From Gammaproteobacteria bacterium (GTDB taxonomy: Bacteria; Pseudomonadota; Gammaproteobacteria; Pseudomonadales; PIVM01): DNA of 36,131 nt. Of the stretch, positions 25,322-34,419 are shown one piece after another (within the stretch, counting starts at the first letter, position 1; the number at the start of each line of letters is the position of its first letter). A program made the translations under genes and the position numbers. The stretch lies in NCBI GenBank assembly GCA_003353945.1, contig PIVM01000042.1, forward strand, positions 1 to 36,131, written 5' to 3'. Under the pieces are notes generated by a model. That model searched no databases, had not been told where the DNA came from, and worked only from the letters and a program-made list of their open reading frames with translations.

Positions 25322-25340
25322 GTTAATGAGAATCATTATA
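25322..25340. promoter_or_regulatory. Fur-like box upstream of dmeF
   Basis: GTTAATGAGAATCATTATA matches the 19-bp Fur consensus at 16 positions by eye and lies 65 bases before the dmeF ATG, next to a TATAT-rich possible -10 region. Binding by Fur or the related Mur/Zur proteins is inferred. Confidence 0.65.
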
Positions 25341-25405
25341 TATTGCGTTTGATCGCTGGAGCACCAGCTCAATTAGAGTCGTTAGGAGGATATTAGGAAA
25401 CTGAA

Positions 25406-26344
25406 ATGCATGTACATACATTAGAAAATTGGCAACACAACCATGAATTTTCAGTCATCAATGAAACAGGCGAGCGGCGGACACAATACGTTCTCATTCT
25501 AACAGCCGTAACCATGATCGCTGAGATAATCGCGGGCAGTGTATATGGTTCAATGGCTCTGCTTGCCGATGGTTGGCATATGGGCACACATGTTGCCGCC
25601 TTTATGATAACAATCTTCGCCTATCACTATGCTCGCAAACATGCAAAAAACCCAGCTTATACTTTTGGTACTGGAAAAGTTAACGTCTTGGGGGGTTTTG
25701 CCAGTGCCGTAGCGTTAGCTGTTGTGGCTTTAGTCATGCTGGTGGAATCTGTACAACGAATAATGGACCCCCAGATTATCCAGTTTAACCAGGCTATTGC
25801 TGTTGCTTGCCTCGGATTAATTGTCAATATCATCAGTGCCTTTCTCCTGAAAAATCACGATCATTCACATGGTCATCATCATGAACACCACCATGATCAT
25901 AATTTGCGGGCTGCATATCTACATGTATTAGCTGATGCGCTGACGTCCCTGCTTGCTATTGTGGCTCTATTGTCTGGAAAATACTTTGGTTGGAATTGGC
26001 TCGATCCAATCATGGGCATAGTAGGTGCGATTATTATTACACGCTGGTCATTTGGTTTGCTTAAACAAACAAGCCCAATATTATTGGATACGAGTATTGA
26101 CAAGGAATATCAATCGGCTATCAAAGAAGCGATAGAAAATGATTCAGATAATCGTATTTCAGACATTCATATATGGAAAGTGGGTGCGAATCATTATGCA
26201 GCAATCATTTCTTTAGTGACACACTACCCAAATGCAACATCGCACTACAAGGAGTTGTTGAGTGACTTCCACAAGCTATCTCATGTAACAATCGAGATTA
26301 ACGCCTGTGCTAGTGAGCCGTGTGTAGTAGCAAATAACGCCTAA
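25406..26344 (+). CDS. dmeF: Cation diffusion facilitator, DmeF-like Co/Ni (divalent metal) exporter
   Basis: The 312-residue inner-membrane protein is a CDF exporter, exchanging cytoplasmic divalent metal for protons. It has the DmeF-type opening (MHVHTLENWQHNH) and LLADGWHMGTH at about 52-62, with Asp55 as a transport-site ligand. A His-rich loop follows at about 151-165, then a second HVLADAL site near 173-179. A cytoplasmic C-terminal domain completes it. DmeF proteins export cobalt and nickel; zinc, iron or manganese cannot be excluded. A Fur-like box lies upstream, which is unusual for DmeF (often under DmeR). AGGAA is well placed before the ATG. Confidence 0.85.
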   Translation: MHVHTLENWQHNHEFSVINETGERRTQYVLILTAVTMIAEIIAGSVYGSMALLADGWHMGTHVAAFMITIFAYHYARKHAKNPAYTFGTGKVNVLGGFASAVALAVVALVMLVESVQRIMDPQIIQFNQAIAVACLGLIVNIISAFLLKNHDHSHGHHHEHHHDHNLRAAYLHVLADALTSLLAIVALLSGKYFGWNWLDPIMGIVGAIIITRWSFGLLKQTSPILLDTSIDKEYQSAIKEAIENDSDNRISDIHIWKVGANHYAAIISLVTHYPNATSHYKELLSDFHKLSHVTIEINACASEPCVVANNA

Positions 26345-26467
26345 CACAGTCAGAAAGCAGAAAAAGCGGTGTTTTTTATGGATCAAATTTGCGCGACCGC
26401 TAATGTCATGCAATAACGTACGCTTCAGGGCGGTGGAAAGAAAAACATACGTATTTAACTGGGAAGC

Positions 26468-26481
26468 GGAGCACAATTATT
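26468..26481 (+). promoter_or_regulatory. Ribosome-binding site supporting an ATT start
   Basis: GGAG at 26468-26471, seven-base spacer, then ATT AAA at 26479. The spacing is ideal and no standard start codon exists in the frame between the upstream stop at 26401 and codon 23. Confidence 0.6.
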
Positions 26482-27273
26482 AAAACCATAAGCATATTAG
26501 GATGTGGTTGGCTTGGCTTTCCTCTAGCTGAGCATTTAGTTGCGTTGGGCAATGGTGTTAAAGCATCGACAACATCAGAAAATCGCTTATTGGAACTAGC
26601 GTCTATCAATGTTGAACCATTCATCGTTAATATTGAGAACCTGCCAAGTAATATTCAAACGTTCTTTCAAGCAAATGTTCTAATAATTAATATACCGTCA
26701 AAGAACATAGATGGTTTTAGCAGTCTGATAAGAGAAATAGAAGAGTCTGAAATAGATAAAGTACTATTTGTAAGTTCTACTTCAGTTTATGAAAATAGCA
26801 ATCAAACAGTATCAGAATCGGATGGTGAAGAATCAATGCTAAGCCCTTTGCTGATCGTCGAAAACCTGTTCAGAGGCAGTGATAAATTCAAAACCACAAT
26901 TGTTAGGTTTGGAGGGTTAATTGGTTACAGCCGAAATCCTGGAATGTTTTTTAGCAATGGGAGAAAGGTTCAGAATCCTGACTCTAATGTAAACCTGATT
27001 CATCGTGACGACTGCGTTGAAATTATCAAGAAAATTGTCGAGCAAGATGTATGGGGCGAGGTTTTTAATTGTTGTGCTGATACTCATCCAACAAAAAGGG
27101 AGTTCTATGCTCAAGTGGCAAAATCCGTGGGAGTCGCGTCTCCAGAGTTTGTGGATTCAGGCGACAAGTCATTCAAAATAATCAGCAACCGAAAAGTGAA
27201 GCAGAAGTTAAATTATGAGTTTTTGCATGCGGATCTAATGAAAATTCAATTTGAGAAAATCACACTACCGTGA
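26479..27273 (+). CDS. yeeZ: YeeZ-like NAD(P)-dependent SDR reductase/epimerase, apparent ATT start
   Basis: The 264-residue protein matches E. coli YeeZ (274) along its length: nucleotide motif G8-x-G10-x-x-G13 (ILGCGWLGFPLAEHL), FVSSTSVYENS with the Ser/Tyr region, RFGGLIGYSRNPG and VNLIHRDDCVEII. The frame is open upstream to 26404 but has no ATG, GTG or TTG before residue 23. The ATT at 26479 aligns exactly with the YeeZ initiator Met and has GGAG (26468-26471) with a 7-base spacer, so ATT initiation is the best reading. A mutated or miscalled ATG is the alternative. The gene is distinctly more AT-rich than its left neighbours. Its physiological substrate is unknown. Confidence 0.72.
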   Translation: MKTISILGCGWLGFPLAEHLVALGNGVKASTTSENRLLELASINVEPFIVNIENLPSNIQTFFQANVLIINIPSKNIDGFSSLIREIEESEIDKVLFVSSTSVYENSNQTVSESDGEESMLSPLLIVENLFRGSDKFKTTIVRFGGLIGYSRNPGMFFSNGRKVQNPDSNVNLIHRDDCVEIIKKIVEQDVWGEVFNCCADTHPTKREFYAQVAKSVGVASPEFVDSGDKSFKIISNRKVKQKLNYEFLHADLMKIQFEKITLP

Positions 27274-27423
27274 CAAGGCAATTAAATGAACAGCAAGGAG
27301 TCTGGTGCTTGGATTAAATACTTCAAATTGAAATCTGTGTCCTTTTTTCTGGACATAGCTCGAAGTCAGGATTATATAGCAGATAGGGCGTTCAACTTTA
27401 TCGTATTTATGCTGGAGAAAACC

Positions 27424-28443
27424 ATGATGAAATCTTACTTGAAAGCGGGTCTTTTCGTCGCTCTGCTGTTATTGATGACCAACGCTATGGCAGCAAGCGT
27501 GAACGTCTACTCAGCGCGCAAAGAAGCCTTGATCAAACCCCTGCTGGACCAATTCACCGAACAAACCGGTATCGATGTCAAACTAGTGACAGGTAAAGCC
27601 GATGCTTTGTTGCAGCGGCTCAAAAGTGAGGGCATGAATTCACCGGCCGATCTATTTATCACGACCGATGCGGGGCGTTTACATCGAGCAAAAGCCGCAG
27701 ATGTTTTGCAACCAGTAAGCACCGACGTACTCACTGCTGTGATTCCTGAAAACTATCGTGACCCAGAGAACTATTGGTTTGGGCTATCGATCCGCGCACG
27801 CGTTATCACCTATATCAAAGATAAGGTTGAACCCAAACAGTTATCAAGCTACGAGGCGCTTGCAGACCCACGATGGAAGGGTCGTATATGCATTCGCTCT
27901 TCCGAAAATATTTATAATCAATCGTTAGTTGCTGCGATGATCGCCGCTCAAGGCGAAGACAAAACACAGGCATGGGCTAACAACTTTGTCTCAAATTTTG
28001 CCCGTCCTCCCAAAGGTGGCGATAGAGATCAGGTCAAAGCAGCGGCAGTTGGAGTCTGTGATATCGCGGTGGTTAATACATATTATCTTGGAAAGATGAT
28101 TAACGGCAAAGATGCAGTCCAACGTGACATGGCGGGCAAAGTCGGGCTTTTCTGGCCCAACCAGGGAGATCGTGGTGTCCACGTCAATATCAGTGGCGCG
28201 GGAATCACCAAGTCTGCGCAAAACAGGACGGCGGCTATTTTGCTGCTTGAATTTCTGGTAAATGCCAGATCCCAGCATTGGTATGCCAGCGTCAATTATG
28301 AGTACCCCGTGCGTGAGGGCGTCGACTGGTCCGATACGCTTAACGGATGGGGAAAATTCAAAGCCGACGCGCTCAACCTTTCCCTACTGGGTCAAAACAA
28401 TGCAACCGCCGTGCGTATTATGGACAAAGCTGGTTGGAAGTAA
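27424..28443 (+). CDS. fbpA: Ferric-iron ABC transporter periplasmic binding protein (FbpA/FutA type)
   Basis: The 339-residue product binds Fe3+ in the periplasm and delivers it to the permease. The ATG at 27424 is chosen because GGAG lies six bases upstream and it opens a good Sec signal (MMKSYLKAGLFVALLLLMTNAMA, cleaved after residue 23). The in-frame ATG at 27286 would bury this under 46 unrelated residues. The mature start VNVYSARKEAL and the tyrosine pair at Tyr220-Tyr221 (VVNTYYLGK) are the iron-site features of the family. The permease gene follows after 165 bases. No clear Fur box was found upstream. Confidence 0.9.
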   Translation: MMKSYLKAGLFVALLLLMTNAMAASVNVYSARKEALIKPLLDQFTEQTGIDVKLVTGKADALLQRLKSEGMNSPADLFITTDAGRLHRAKAADVLQPVSTDVLTAVIPENYRDPENYWFGLSIRARVITYIKDKVEPKQLSSYEALADPRWKGRICIRSSENIYNQSLVAAMIAAQGEDKTQAWANNFVSNFARPPKGGDRDQVKAAAVGVCDIAVVNTYYLGKMINGKDAVQRDMAGKVGLFWPNQGDRGVHVNISGAGITKSAQNRTAAILLLEFLVNARSQHWYASVNYEYPVREGVDWSDTLNGWGKFKADALNLSLLGQNNATAVRIMDKAGWK

Positions 28444-28608
28444 CATCAACGCAGGATTAACGTAGGGATGAATCCAGCAACTGTTAGAATTTTCTGGGCG
28501 CCCGTTTTATGGCGGCCCGATGATTTGGGATGGCGGAAATGAGAATTTCACAGTGGAAGCCAACAAAATAAAATCAGATTTCAAGTAGATTGATACGACG
28601 GAATGTAG

Positions 28609-30276
28609 ATGGATCTTCCTCTGCAGTTTGCCACACAACATCGCATTAAACCGTGGACGCTATGGCGTGTTTGCATTATTGGCATTGCACTGCTGTTAGC
28701 CATGCCTGTGCTGGTTGTCTTCAGTTATGCTTTTGTGCCGACGGGTGCAGTTTGGCAACATCTTGTTGACACTGTATTAGCAGACTATGTTGGCAATTCA
28801 CTGGCACTCATGCTGGAAGTGGCTGTCGGCACATTGATAATTGGAGTATCCACTGCGTGGCTCACCAGTATGTGCAGCTTTCCCGGTCGCCGCCTGTTTG
28901 AGTGGGCTCTCTTGTTACCCATGGCGATGCCGGCCTATATCATCGCTTACACCTATACCGGAATGTTTGACGTTGCTGGACCGTTCCAAACCGCACTACG
29001 CGATGTATTTGATTTGCGTTACGGCGATTACTGGTTTCCTGAAATACGCTCACTCGGTGGTGCTGGCGCTATGCTATCGCTGACGCTTTATCCTTACGTC
29101 TACCTACTCACGCGTGCGTCTTTTCTTGAACAATCGGTCTGTGTACTGGAAGTGAGTCGTACGCTTGGTAACGGACCCTGGCGAACCTTTTTCAAGGTCG
29201 CCCTGCCCTTGGCAAGACCTGCAATTGTTGCAGGCCTTAGTCTGGCTCTAATGGAAACACTGGCCGATTATGGAACCGTGCAATACTTTGGCATCGCCAC
29301 CTTCACCACGGGAATTTTCCGCACCTGGTTTGGTATGGGCGATAGCGCGGCAGCATCTCAGCTATCCACCACCTTGCTTATTTTTGTTATGACACTGGTG
29401 CTGCTTGAACGTTGGTCCAGACGCAAAATGCGCTTTTATAATGCTGGGCAGCGACATCAGTCATTGCCGACTTTTGTTTTGAACAGGCATCAAAGAGTGC
29501 TTGCTATCAGTATCTGTTTTGGCACGTTGTTCTTTGGTTTTTTATTACCCGCAGGACAATTGCTGCACTGGGCAATTGAAACCCCAGACATGCTGGATGC
29601 CACTTTCGTGAAACTCACCCTAAACACCATCGGTCTGGCTAGTGCTACCGCATTGCTCGCGTTAATCCTCGCTATGTTGATGGGATACGGCCGCCGTTTG
29701 AATCCCGACCGCGCGACGCGAAGCGCCGTGCGAGTGGCTGCAATGGGTTACGCCGTGCCGGGCACCGTGATTGCTGTGGGCGTCATGTTGCCTCTGGCCT
29801 GGATTGATAACAATGTTGATGCCTGGATGCGCACACAGTTTGATATATCCACCGGCCTGCTGCTCAGTGGCACGCTGGTAGCCTTGATCTTTGCCTATCT
29901 CGTCCGTTTTTTGGCTGTGTCATTACATACGCTTGAGTCGGGTTTGGGAAAAATCAAATTCAGTATCGATGAAAGCGCTCGCTCACTGGGTTGTCGCCCT
30001 GCTGGCGTTCTTTGGCACATTCACCTACCCATGCTAAAAGGCAGTTTATTAACAGCCGTTTTGCTCGTTTTTGTCGATGTGATGAAAGAGCTGCCCGCCA
30101 CTCTGGTATTACGCCCATTCGATTTTAACACGCTGGCAGTACGTGCCTTTGAGCTGGCCTCCGATGAGCGGTTGATGGACTCGTCCAGCGCCGCACTATC
30201 GATTGTTTTCGTCGGTATTATCCCTGTCATTTTGCTAAGCCTCTCAATCCGCAATGCACGGAATTATCATGAATAA
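28609..30276 (+). CDS. fbpB: Ferric-iron ABC transporter permease (FbpB type, fused double permease)
   Basis: The 555-residue membrane protein holds two permease halves, as usual for FbpB/SfuB proteins, with about six hydrophobic helices each. Both halves carry the cytoplasmic EAA-type loop that docks the ATPase: SRTLGNGPWRTFFKVALPLARPA in the first, ARSLGCRPAGVLWHIHLPM in the second. The end overlaps the ATPase gene start by 8 bases, so the two are translationally coupled. Confidence 0.92.
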   Translation: MDLPLQFATQHRIKPWTLWRVCIIGIALLLAMPVLVVFSYAFVPTGAVWQHLVDTVLADYVGNSLALMLEVAVGTLIIGVSTAWLTSMCSFPGRRLFEWALLLPMAMPAYIIAYTYTGMFDVAGPFQTALRDVFDLRYGDYWFPEIRSLGGAGAMLSLTLYPYVYLLTRASFLEQSVCVLEVSRTLGNGPWRTFFKVALPLARPAIVAGLSLALMETLADYGTVQYFGIATFTTGIFRTWFGMGDSAAASQLSTTLLIFVMTLVLLERWSRRKMRFYNAGQRHQSLPTFVLNRHQRVLAISICFGTLFFGFLLPAGQLLHWAIETPDMLDATFVKLTLNTIGLASATALLALILAMLMGYGRRLNPDRATRSAVRVAAMGYAVPGTVIAVGVMLPLAWIDNNVDAWMRTQFDISTGLLLSGTLVALIFAYLVRFLAVSLHTLESGLGKIKFSIDESARSLGCRPAGVLWHIHLPMLKGSLLTAVLLVFVDVMKELPATLVLRPFDFNTLAVRAFELASDERLMDSSSAALSIVFVGIIPVILLSLSIRNARNYHE

Positions 30277-31357
30277 GCAACTTGAACTTATTCGAATCTC
30301 TGTCGCCTACGATGGCAATTGTGTCGTCAATGGCGTCAACTTTAGTCTTGATAAGGGCAGTATTGGTTGTTTGCTAGGACCCAGTGGTTGCGGTAAAACA
30401 ACGGTGTTGCGGGCAATTGCAGGCTTTGAGCACTTGCAGCAGGGAAAAATTGAATTGAATGGATCCACCGTCAGCAGTGAGCAACATATGACAGTTCCAG
30501 AGCAACGACGGGTCGGTATGGTATTTCAGGATTTTGCCCTGTTTCCGCATCTGACGGTCGCCAACAACGTGAGCTTTGGCCTGCGTAATTATGCCAATAG
30601 CCATAAACAGCAGCGAATAAGGGAATTGCTTGACCTCGTGGGTTTGGCAGATTCAGCGGAACAGCACCCTCACCAGCTTTCGGGCGGTCAGCAACAGCGT
30701 GTGGCTCTGGCGCGCGCCATGGCGCCACGACCGGATGTCCTTTTACTGGATGAACCCTTCTCCTCTCTTGACCCGGATCTTCGCGCTCAGTTGGCAACCG
30801 AAGTGCGCACACTGCTGAAACAGGATGGCGTTACCGCCATTTTAGTCACTCATGATCAGACCGAAGCCTTTGCCATGGCAGATGAAATTGGCGTTATGCA
30901 CCAAGGCAAACTGCACCAGTGGGGCAAGGGATATAACCTGTATCATAAACCTGCCACCACGTTTGTGGCCGATTTTATCGGTCGAGGCATTCTGCTGCCG
31001 GCAGAAATTATTTCTCAAAACAAAATTCAAACACCCATCGGTCAACTAAGCGGTTCACTACCCAAGGGCAGTGAACCTGGCACGCAATTGCAAATTCTGA
31101 TTCGCCCCGACGATCTGCATTTGACTTCCAATGCAAACGACATTAAGGCGACTGTTCAAGATCGCTTGTTTCAAGGCGCTAACTATATCTACACCCTTAA
31201 GTTGCTCAACACCGTTGAAATCCAATGCCTCGCGCCAAGTCACCAGCAACATGACATCGGCAGCCAAGTTACCGTCAAATTGGATGTTCAGGATTTGGTG
31301 CTGTTTTCGCGAGAAGGGCTTGCGTATCGCTCAGAGCTAGTGACGTTTCCGTTGTGA
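30269..31357 (+). CDS. fbpC: Ferric-iron ABC transporter ATP-binding protein (FbpC type)
   Basis: This 362-residue ATPase powers iron uptake. Walker A (GPSGCGKTT), Q-loop (FQDFALFPHLT), signature (LSGGQQQRVALARA), Walker B (VLLLDEPFSSLD) and switch His (LVTHDQ) are all intact. A C-terminal TOBE-like domain follows, as in FbpC and other CUT1/iron ATPases. The ATG at 30269 is preferred over 30254 because it gives the usual short overlap with the permease and has CGGA upstream. Confidence 0.92.
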   Translation: MNKQLELIRISVAYDGNCVVNGVNFSLDKGSIGCLLGPSGCGKTTVLRAIAGFEHLQQGKIELNGSTVSSEQHMTVPEQRRVGMVFQDFALFPHLTVANNVSFGLRNYANSHKQQRIRELLDLVGLADSAEQHPHQLSGGQQQRVALARAMAPRPDVLLLDEPFSSLDPDLRAQLATEVRTLLKQDGVTAILVTHDQTEAFAMADEIGVMHQGKLHQWGKGYNLYHKPATTFVADFIGRGILLPAEIISQNKIQTPIGQLSGSLPKGSEPGTQLQILIRPDDLHLTSNANDIKATVQDRLFQGANYIYTLKLLNTVEIQCLAPSHQQHDIGSQVTVKLDVQDLVLFSREGLAYRSELVTFPL

Positions 31358-31850
31358 AGATCAAACTTATGTGAGTCCTTCGGCTTAGCCGGTGGCCATT
31401 TTCAATTATGCAGCCTGATTTTTCTGTCTTAAAAACACGATTGTCTCAAGCAGTTGAGTGGTATTTTAAGCGCCTTCATATAAGTAAATCAGCTGTACGG
31501 GGTGTCTAGTGAGTGTGGTAACTTGGGAATATAACATCGATGAATTGTATAAGTTTGATGTTGATCTTTCGATTTAGGAAATAGATCTCAACATTACTTT
31601 ATATTGGGCGGCTGGATATTAGAGATAGCGGACATGCGAGGATGGGCCTAGTATTTACCCAAAGTGCTAAAGCAGACGCTGAGTTCAAAGGAAAGCGCCC
31701 TTAATGAATCGGGACTTTTATCAATGCTTTCGGTCAACAGCGGGAGAGCGCGCTAAATCTTCGATTAGAAAAGTTCTGCGTTGGTTTTTTTGGGTACATT
31801 TAGTCTTCATATGCGGCTTCAACTTTTATGCAGGCTGCAAACATAAAAAT
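31358..31850. other. Intergenic region after fbpC
   Basis: About 490 bases separate the iron transporter from the convergent lipoprotein gene. A weak hairpin (CGGC-TTA-GCCG near 31383) follows fbpC. Several short frames (for example a 33-codon frame from 31409) lack support; no function is assigned. Confidence 0.4.
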
Positions 31851-32114
31851 TTACAACAAACAATCCCCCCTATAAAAACTCCAAACTTCACACTTATTTT
31901 CAGCATCAACGCACAAATTGCCCGATGGCAAACCATTGGTAGTTATCGGTAAAATATCATACCCATCATCAAGACATTTTTTTACAGCTGGATTTCCTAA
32001 TGAATCGACCTGACTATCTTTGTCAATAACTCTGGCGTGCTCTTGGCAACCATTTAGAATATAAATCGAAGAAAATACAATGGCTGTCCTGGCAATATTT
32101 TTTATATATTTCAT
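31851..32114 (-). CDS. DUF333-family lipoprotein
   Basis: The 87-residue protein begins MKYIKNIARTAIVFSSIYILNGC, a lipoprotein signal with lipobox LNGC. The remainder matches the DUF333 pattern seen in E. coli YoaF-like proteins: GNPAVKKCLDDGY, then LPSGNLCVDAENKCEVWSFYRGDC, with regularly spaced Cys that probably form disulfides. The ATG is one base after the protease stop, so the genes are cotranscribed and probably coupled. A protease-inhibitor or substrate role is only a guess from this pairing. Confidence 0.8.
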   Translation of the reverse strand: MKYIKNIARTAIVFSSIYILNGCQEHARVIDKDSQVDSLGNPAVKKCLDDGYDILPITTNGLPSGNLCVDAENKCEVWSFYRGDCLL

Positions 32115-32115
32115 T

Positions 32116-34419
32116 TCATTGCCCTACGGCATGCTTATTTTTCGCTGGAAAAATCACAGTGTTAATTGACCCGCTTTTCTTCTGATAAATAATTTCCTCT
32201 GGGGCTAAATCATCCTGACCTTCAATAACCTTAAGCTTTCGTTGGCCTCCGGGAAGAATTTCCACTTCGACTTTAATCAGGTTAGGTGTGCTCAGTTTTT
32301 TCCCGTTATATGCGGTTTGGGAATATATATTTTTATCCGCAATGCTTACTAAATTGCTGGAAGCGCTCAACGGCCCAATAGCTACCCTCTCTGCACCTAA
32401 CGAATAATTATTAAGTTCATTGGACTCATCAACTAGCTCAAGATCGTCTACCCACAAACCCATAAAGTAAGTCCCGGCTGGGATTTCACCCCCAAACTGA
32501 TCGCTATTAATTTTAAAGTAAGCAGGATTTAGAGAATCTCTATATACGCGACCTCCATTAGCGGGCAAGAAAAAACCCGCATTTTCATAAAATAGAAACC
32601 ATTCATCCCCATCGCCAAGATATTCATTCCTGCTCAATACGAGGTTAATATCCCAGTCGGCGCTATCCAGATCGACTGTGCCAAGATTTCTCACGTCATA
32701 AGTTAAGGCGCCATCGCCATTTGAATCCCAGGTTGCATACCACGTCCAGACAGAAAGATCCGGCTTTGTGTCTAATATATTTAATGGGCTGCTATCTAAA
32801 CTAATATTGTCGTATTCATTAGTCTCCTCAACTTCCTGCATGTCATCAACCCACAAACCCATATAGTAAACGCCCGCATCCAAAGTGCTTGGGAAATTAA
32901 AATTTAATGCATTGGCCTCGTCTCTGTATACCGTAGTTCCAGTTTCTAAATCGAAAACAATCTCTTCATAAAGTACGTAAAAATCATTGGCTGTGATATT
33001 TCTATCCTTTGATAGCATTAAGGTTACATCTGCGCCTTTAGGAGCGAGACCTAAGCCGGTATTGATCACGGTATACTGCAGCGAACCATCACCGCCGGGT
33101 GTAGGGTCATAATTCACGGTCCAGCTCTGTACTTGAAGGTTCGGTAAATCACCGGTTGTTATGGGTTCTGTTTGTTCAACGCTGTCTATTTCAGCGGTAT
33201 TTTCAAGATCTTCAAGTACCCAAGACTCGATTATAATATCTTGAGATGCTGCGTAAGGTAGCCAAAAATATCCACCATCCCCCCAATATTTACTCCATGA
33301 ATTAATGACACGAAATGCGCCGCCGTAACGAGAATCATCATAACCAACTATTGTCACAGCATGTCCGCCAAAATATTCTCCACTGGTGGTGTTGTAAACA
33401 GAGTTCGGCCCATTTAACTTATTGAATTGGTTGTACACTTCAATACCAATAACCACTGGCAGTCTATTAGCCAGCGCAGCCTTAATACCTTGTGTGCCAT
33501 TAACTCTGGCTTTTCTTAGTCCCTTATAATTGGATGCCTCCTGGCGAGCAGGAGTGCTAGGCAAATCTGAGCAATTATACTGATCGTATGGCATGGCATT
33601 TAAAGTTGATACGCCCTGATCAACTACTAATTGTAATGCCTCGTGAATATATGAGCCGCCATCGCAGCTACCAGCTTTAATTTGATTGTAAATATAGCTA
33701 GGACTGAAAATGTGCTCTACTGTATTTGGAGTCCAACCAATCTCTAATGCCTCCTGATAGCTTTTGAGGGCATAAGCGGTAGCCCAGCCAACACAGCTGC
33801 TCTGCGCACCCTGAGCCCCTGGTTCCGGAAAATTGGAGCTAAGATCAACGGAGGGGGGGGGGATATTCTCAGAGCCGGCGACTCCTAATAGGTCTCCATT
33901 GTAAGTAATTATCTCAAATCCTGCATACTCAGCGGGATCAATACTTTCGGCACCTAAGTTATTATCTTCGGTATTAACCGCCAGCATTTGTATTGTTAAC
34001 AAAGCTGTATCGCTATAAAACTGCCCATCCGAAGCGCGATAACTAATGCTTATAGTGCCGACAAAATTTGTAGCGGGGGTCAAATATAAAACGCCACTTT
34101 GTGGATTGATATAAGCCTGCGAATAACCCTCACCCGCAGTAGCCGAAACTAAGTCAAAAATCAGTGAATCGTTATCCTCGTCAGTAGCGATAAGATTCTG
34201 CTCTATAAAAGGTAGTGAGGAGTCTGAAGTAATTGAGATTGAGCTGGCGACCGGAGCATGATTAACAGCTAATGGTGTTGGTGTTGGTGTTGGTGTTGGT
34301 GTTGGTGTTGGTGTCGGAGATGGTGTAGCTGTCGGTTCATCACCCTTGCCACCACCGCCACAATTTAAAAGACAAACACTGAGCGCGAAGATTGAAAATA
34401 TGCGGATTAGTATTGCCAC
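32116..34419 (-). CDS. Surface lipoprotein with papain-like (C1) peptidase and two CARDB domains
   Basis: The GTG at 34419 is preferred (767 residues): AGGGGAG lies 5 bases upstream and it opens a compact lipoprotein signal ending CLLNC, lipidated at Cys20. A Thr-Pro linker, a cadherin/Ig-like domain (about 50-146) and a C1 peptidase follow. Catalytic residues are Gln203, Cys209 (QSSCVGWA), His353 (GGHAVTIVGYDD) and Asn373 (INSWSKYWGDGGYF). Two CARDB-like repeats come next, each with AGxYxMGLWVDD, and a basic tail. No obvious inhibitory propeptide is seen. It is likely an outer-membrane or secreted protease anchored at the surface. DNA is AT-rich relative to the left half of the window. DUF333 follows directly. 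Confidence 0.85.
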   Translation of the reverse strand: MAILIRIFSIFALSVCLLNCGGGGKGDEPTATPSPTPTPTPTPTPTPTPLAVNHAPVASSISITSDSSLPFIEQNLIATDEDNDSLIFDLVSATAGEGYSQAYINPQSGVLYLTPATNFVGTISISYRASDGQFYSDTALLTIQMLAVNTEDNNLGAESIDPAEYAGFEIITYNGDLLGVAGSENIPPPSVDLSSNFPEPGAQGAQSSCVGWATAYALKSYQEALEIGWTPNTVEHIFSPSYIYNQIKAGSCDGGSYIHEALQLVVDQGVSTLNAMPYDQYNCSDLPSTPARQEASNYKGLRKARVNGTQGIKAALANRLPVVIGIEVYNQFNKLNGPNSVYNTTSGEYFGGHAVTIVGYDDSRYGGAFRVINSWSKYWGDGGYFWLPYAASQDIIIESWVLEDLENTAEIDSVEQTEPITTGDLPNLQVQSWTVNYDPTPGGDGSLQYTVINTGLGLAPKGADVTLMLSKDRNITANDFYVLYEEIVFDLETGTTVYRDEANALNFNFPSTLDAGVYYMGLWVDDMQEVEETNEYDNISLDSSPLNILDTKPDLSVWTWYATWDSNGDGALTYDVRNLGTVDLDSADWDINLVLSRNEYLGDGDEWFLFYENAGFFLPANGGRVYRDSLNPAYFKINSDQFGGEIPAGTYFMGLWVDDLELVDESNELNNYSLGAERVAIGPLSASSNLVSIADKNIYSQTAYNGKKLSTPNLIKVEVEILPGGQRKLKVIEGQDDLAPEEIIYQKKSGSINTVIFPAKNKHAVGQ
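34267..34316. repeat. GGTGTT hexanucleotide microsatellite (Thr-Pro linker)
   Basis: About eight tandem GGTGTT units on the plus strand encode the Thr-Pro linker of the protease. Slippage by whole units keeps the frame, so it would vary linker length rather than switch the gene off. Confidence 0.85.

Larger units (their letters stand above)
24788..25405. other. Divergent AT-rich intergenic region
   Basis: About 620 bases separate the minus-strand microprotein operon from dmeF. I see a Fur-like box (25322-25340), a small inverted repeat TTTACG-GTTAT-CGTAAA (25020-25036) and an open frame from 25092 to 25314 with no standard start except TTG at 25188. No RNA gene is recognised. Confidence 0.5.

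Noticed and set aside
26336-26347. GCCTAAC after dmeF, resembling the R'' core of an integron attC site
   Set aside because: No matching GTTRRRY core or paired inner boxes occur before the next gene, so it is probably chance.
27286-27423. In-frame 46-codon N-terminal extension of FbpA
   Set aside because: It would bury a clear Sec signal peptide, while the ATG at 27424 has GGAG at good spacing.
31704-31952. 82-codon plus-strand frame with one hydrophobic segment
   Set aside because: It overlaps the well-supported DUF333 lipoprotein on the other strand by about 100 bases and has no family resemblance; the upstream part could still be coding but is not supported.
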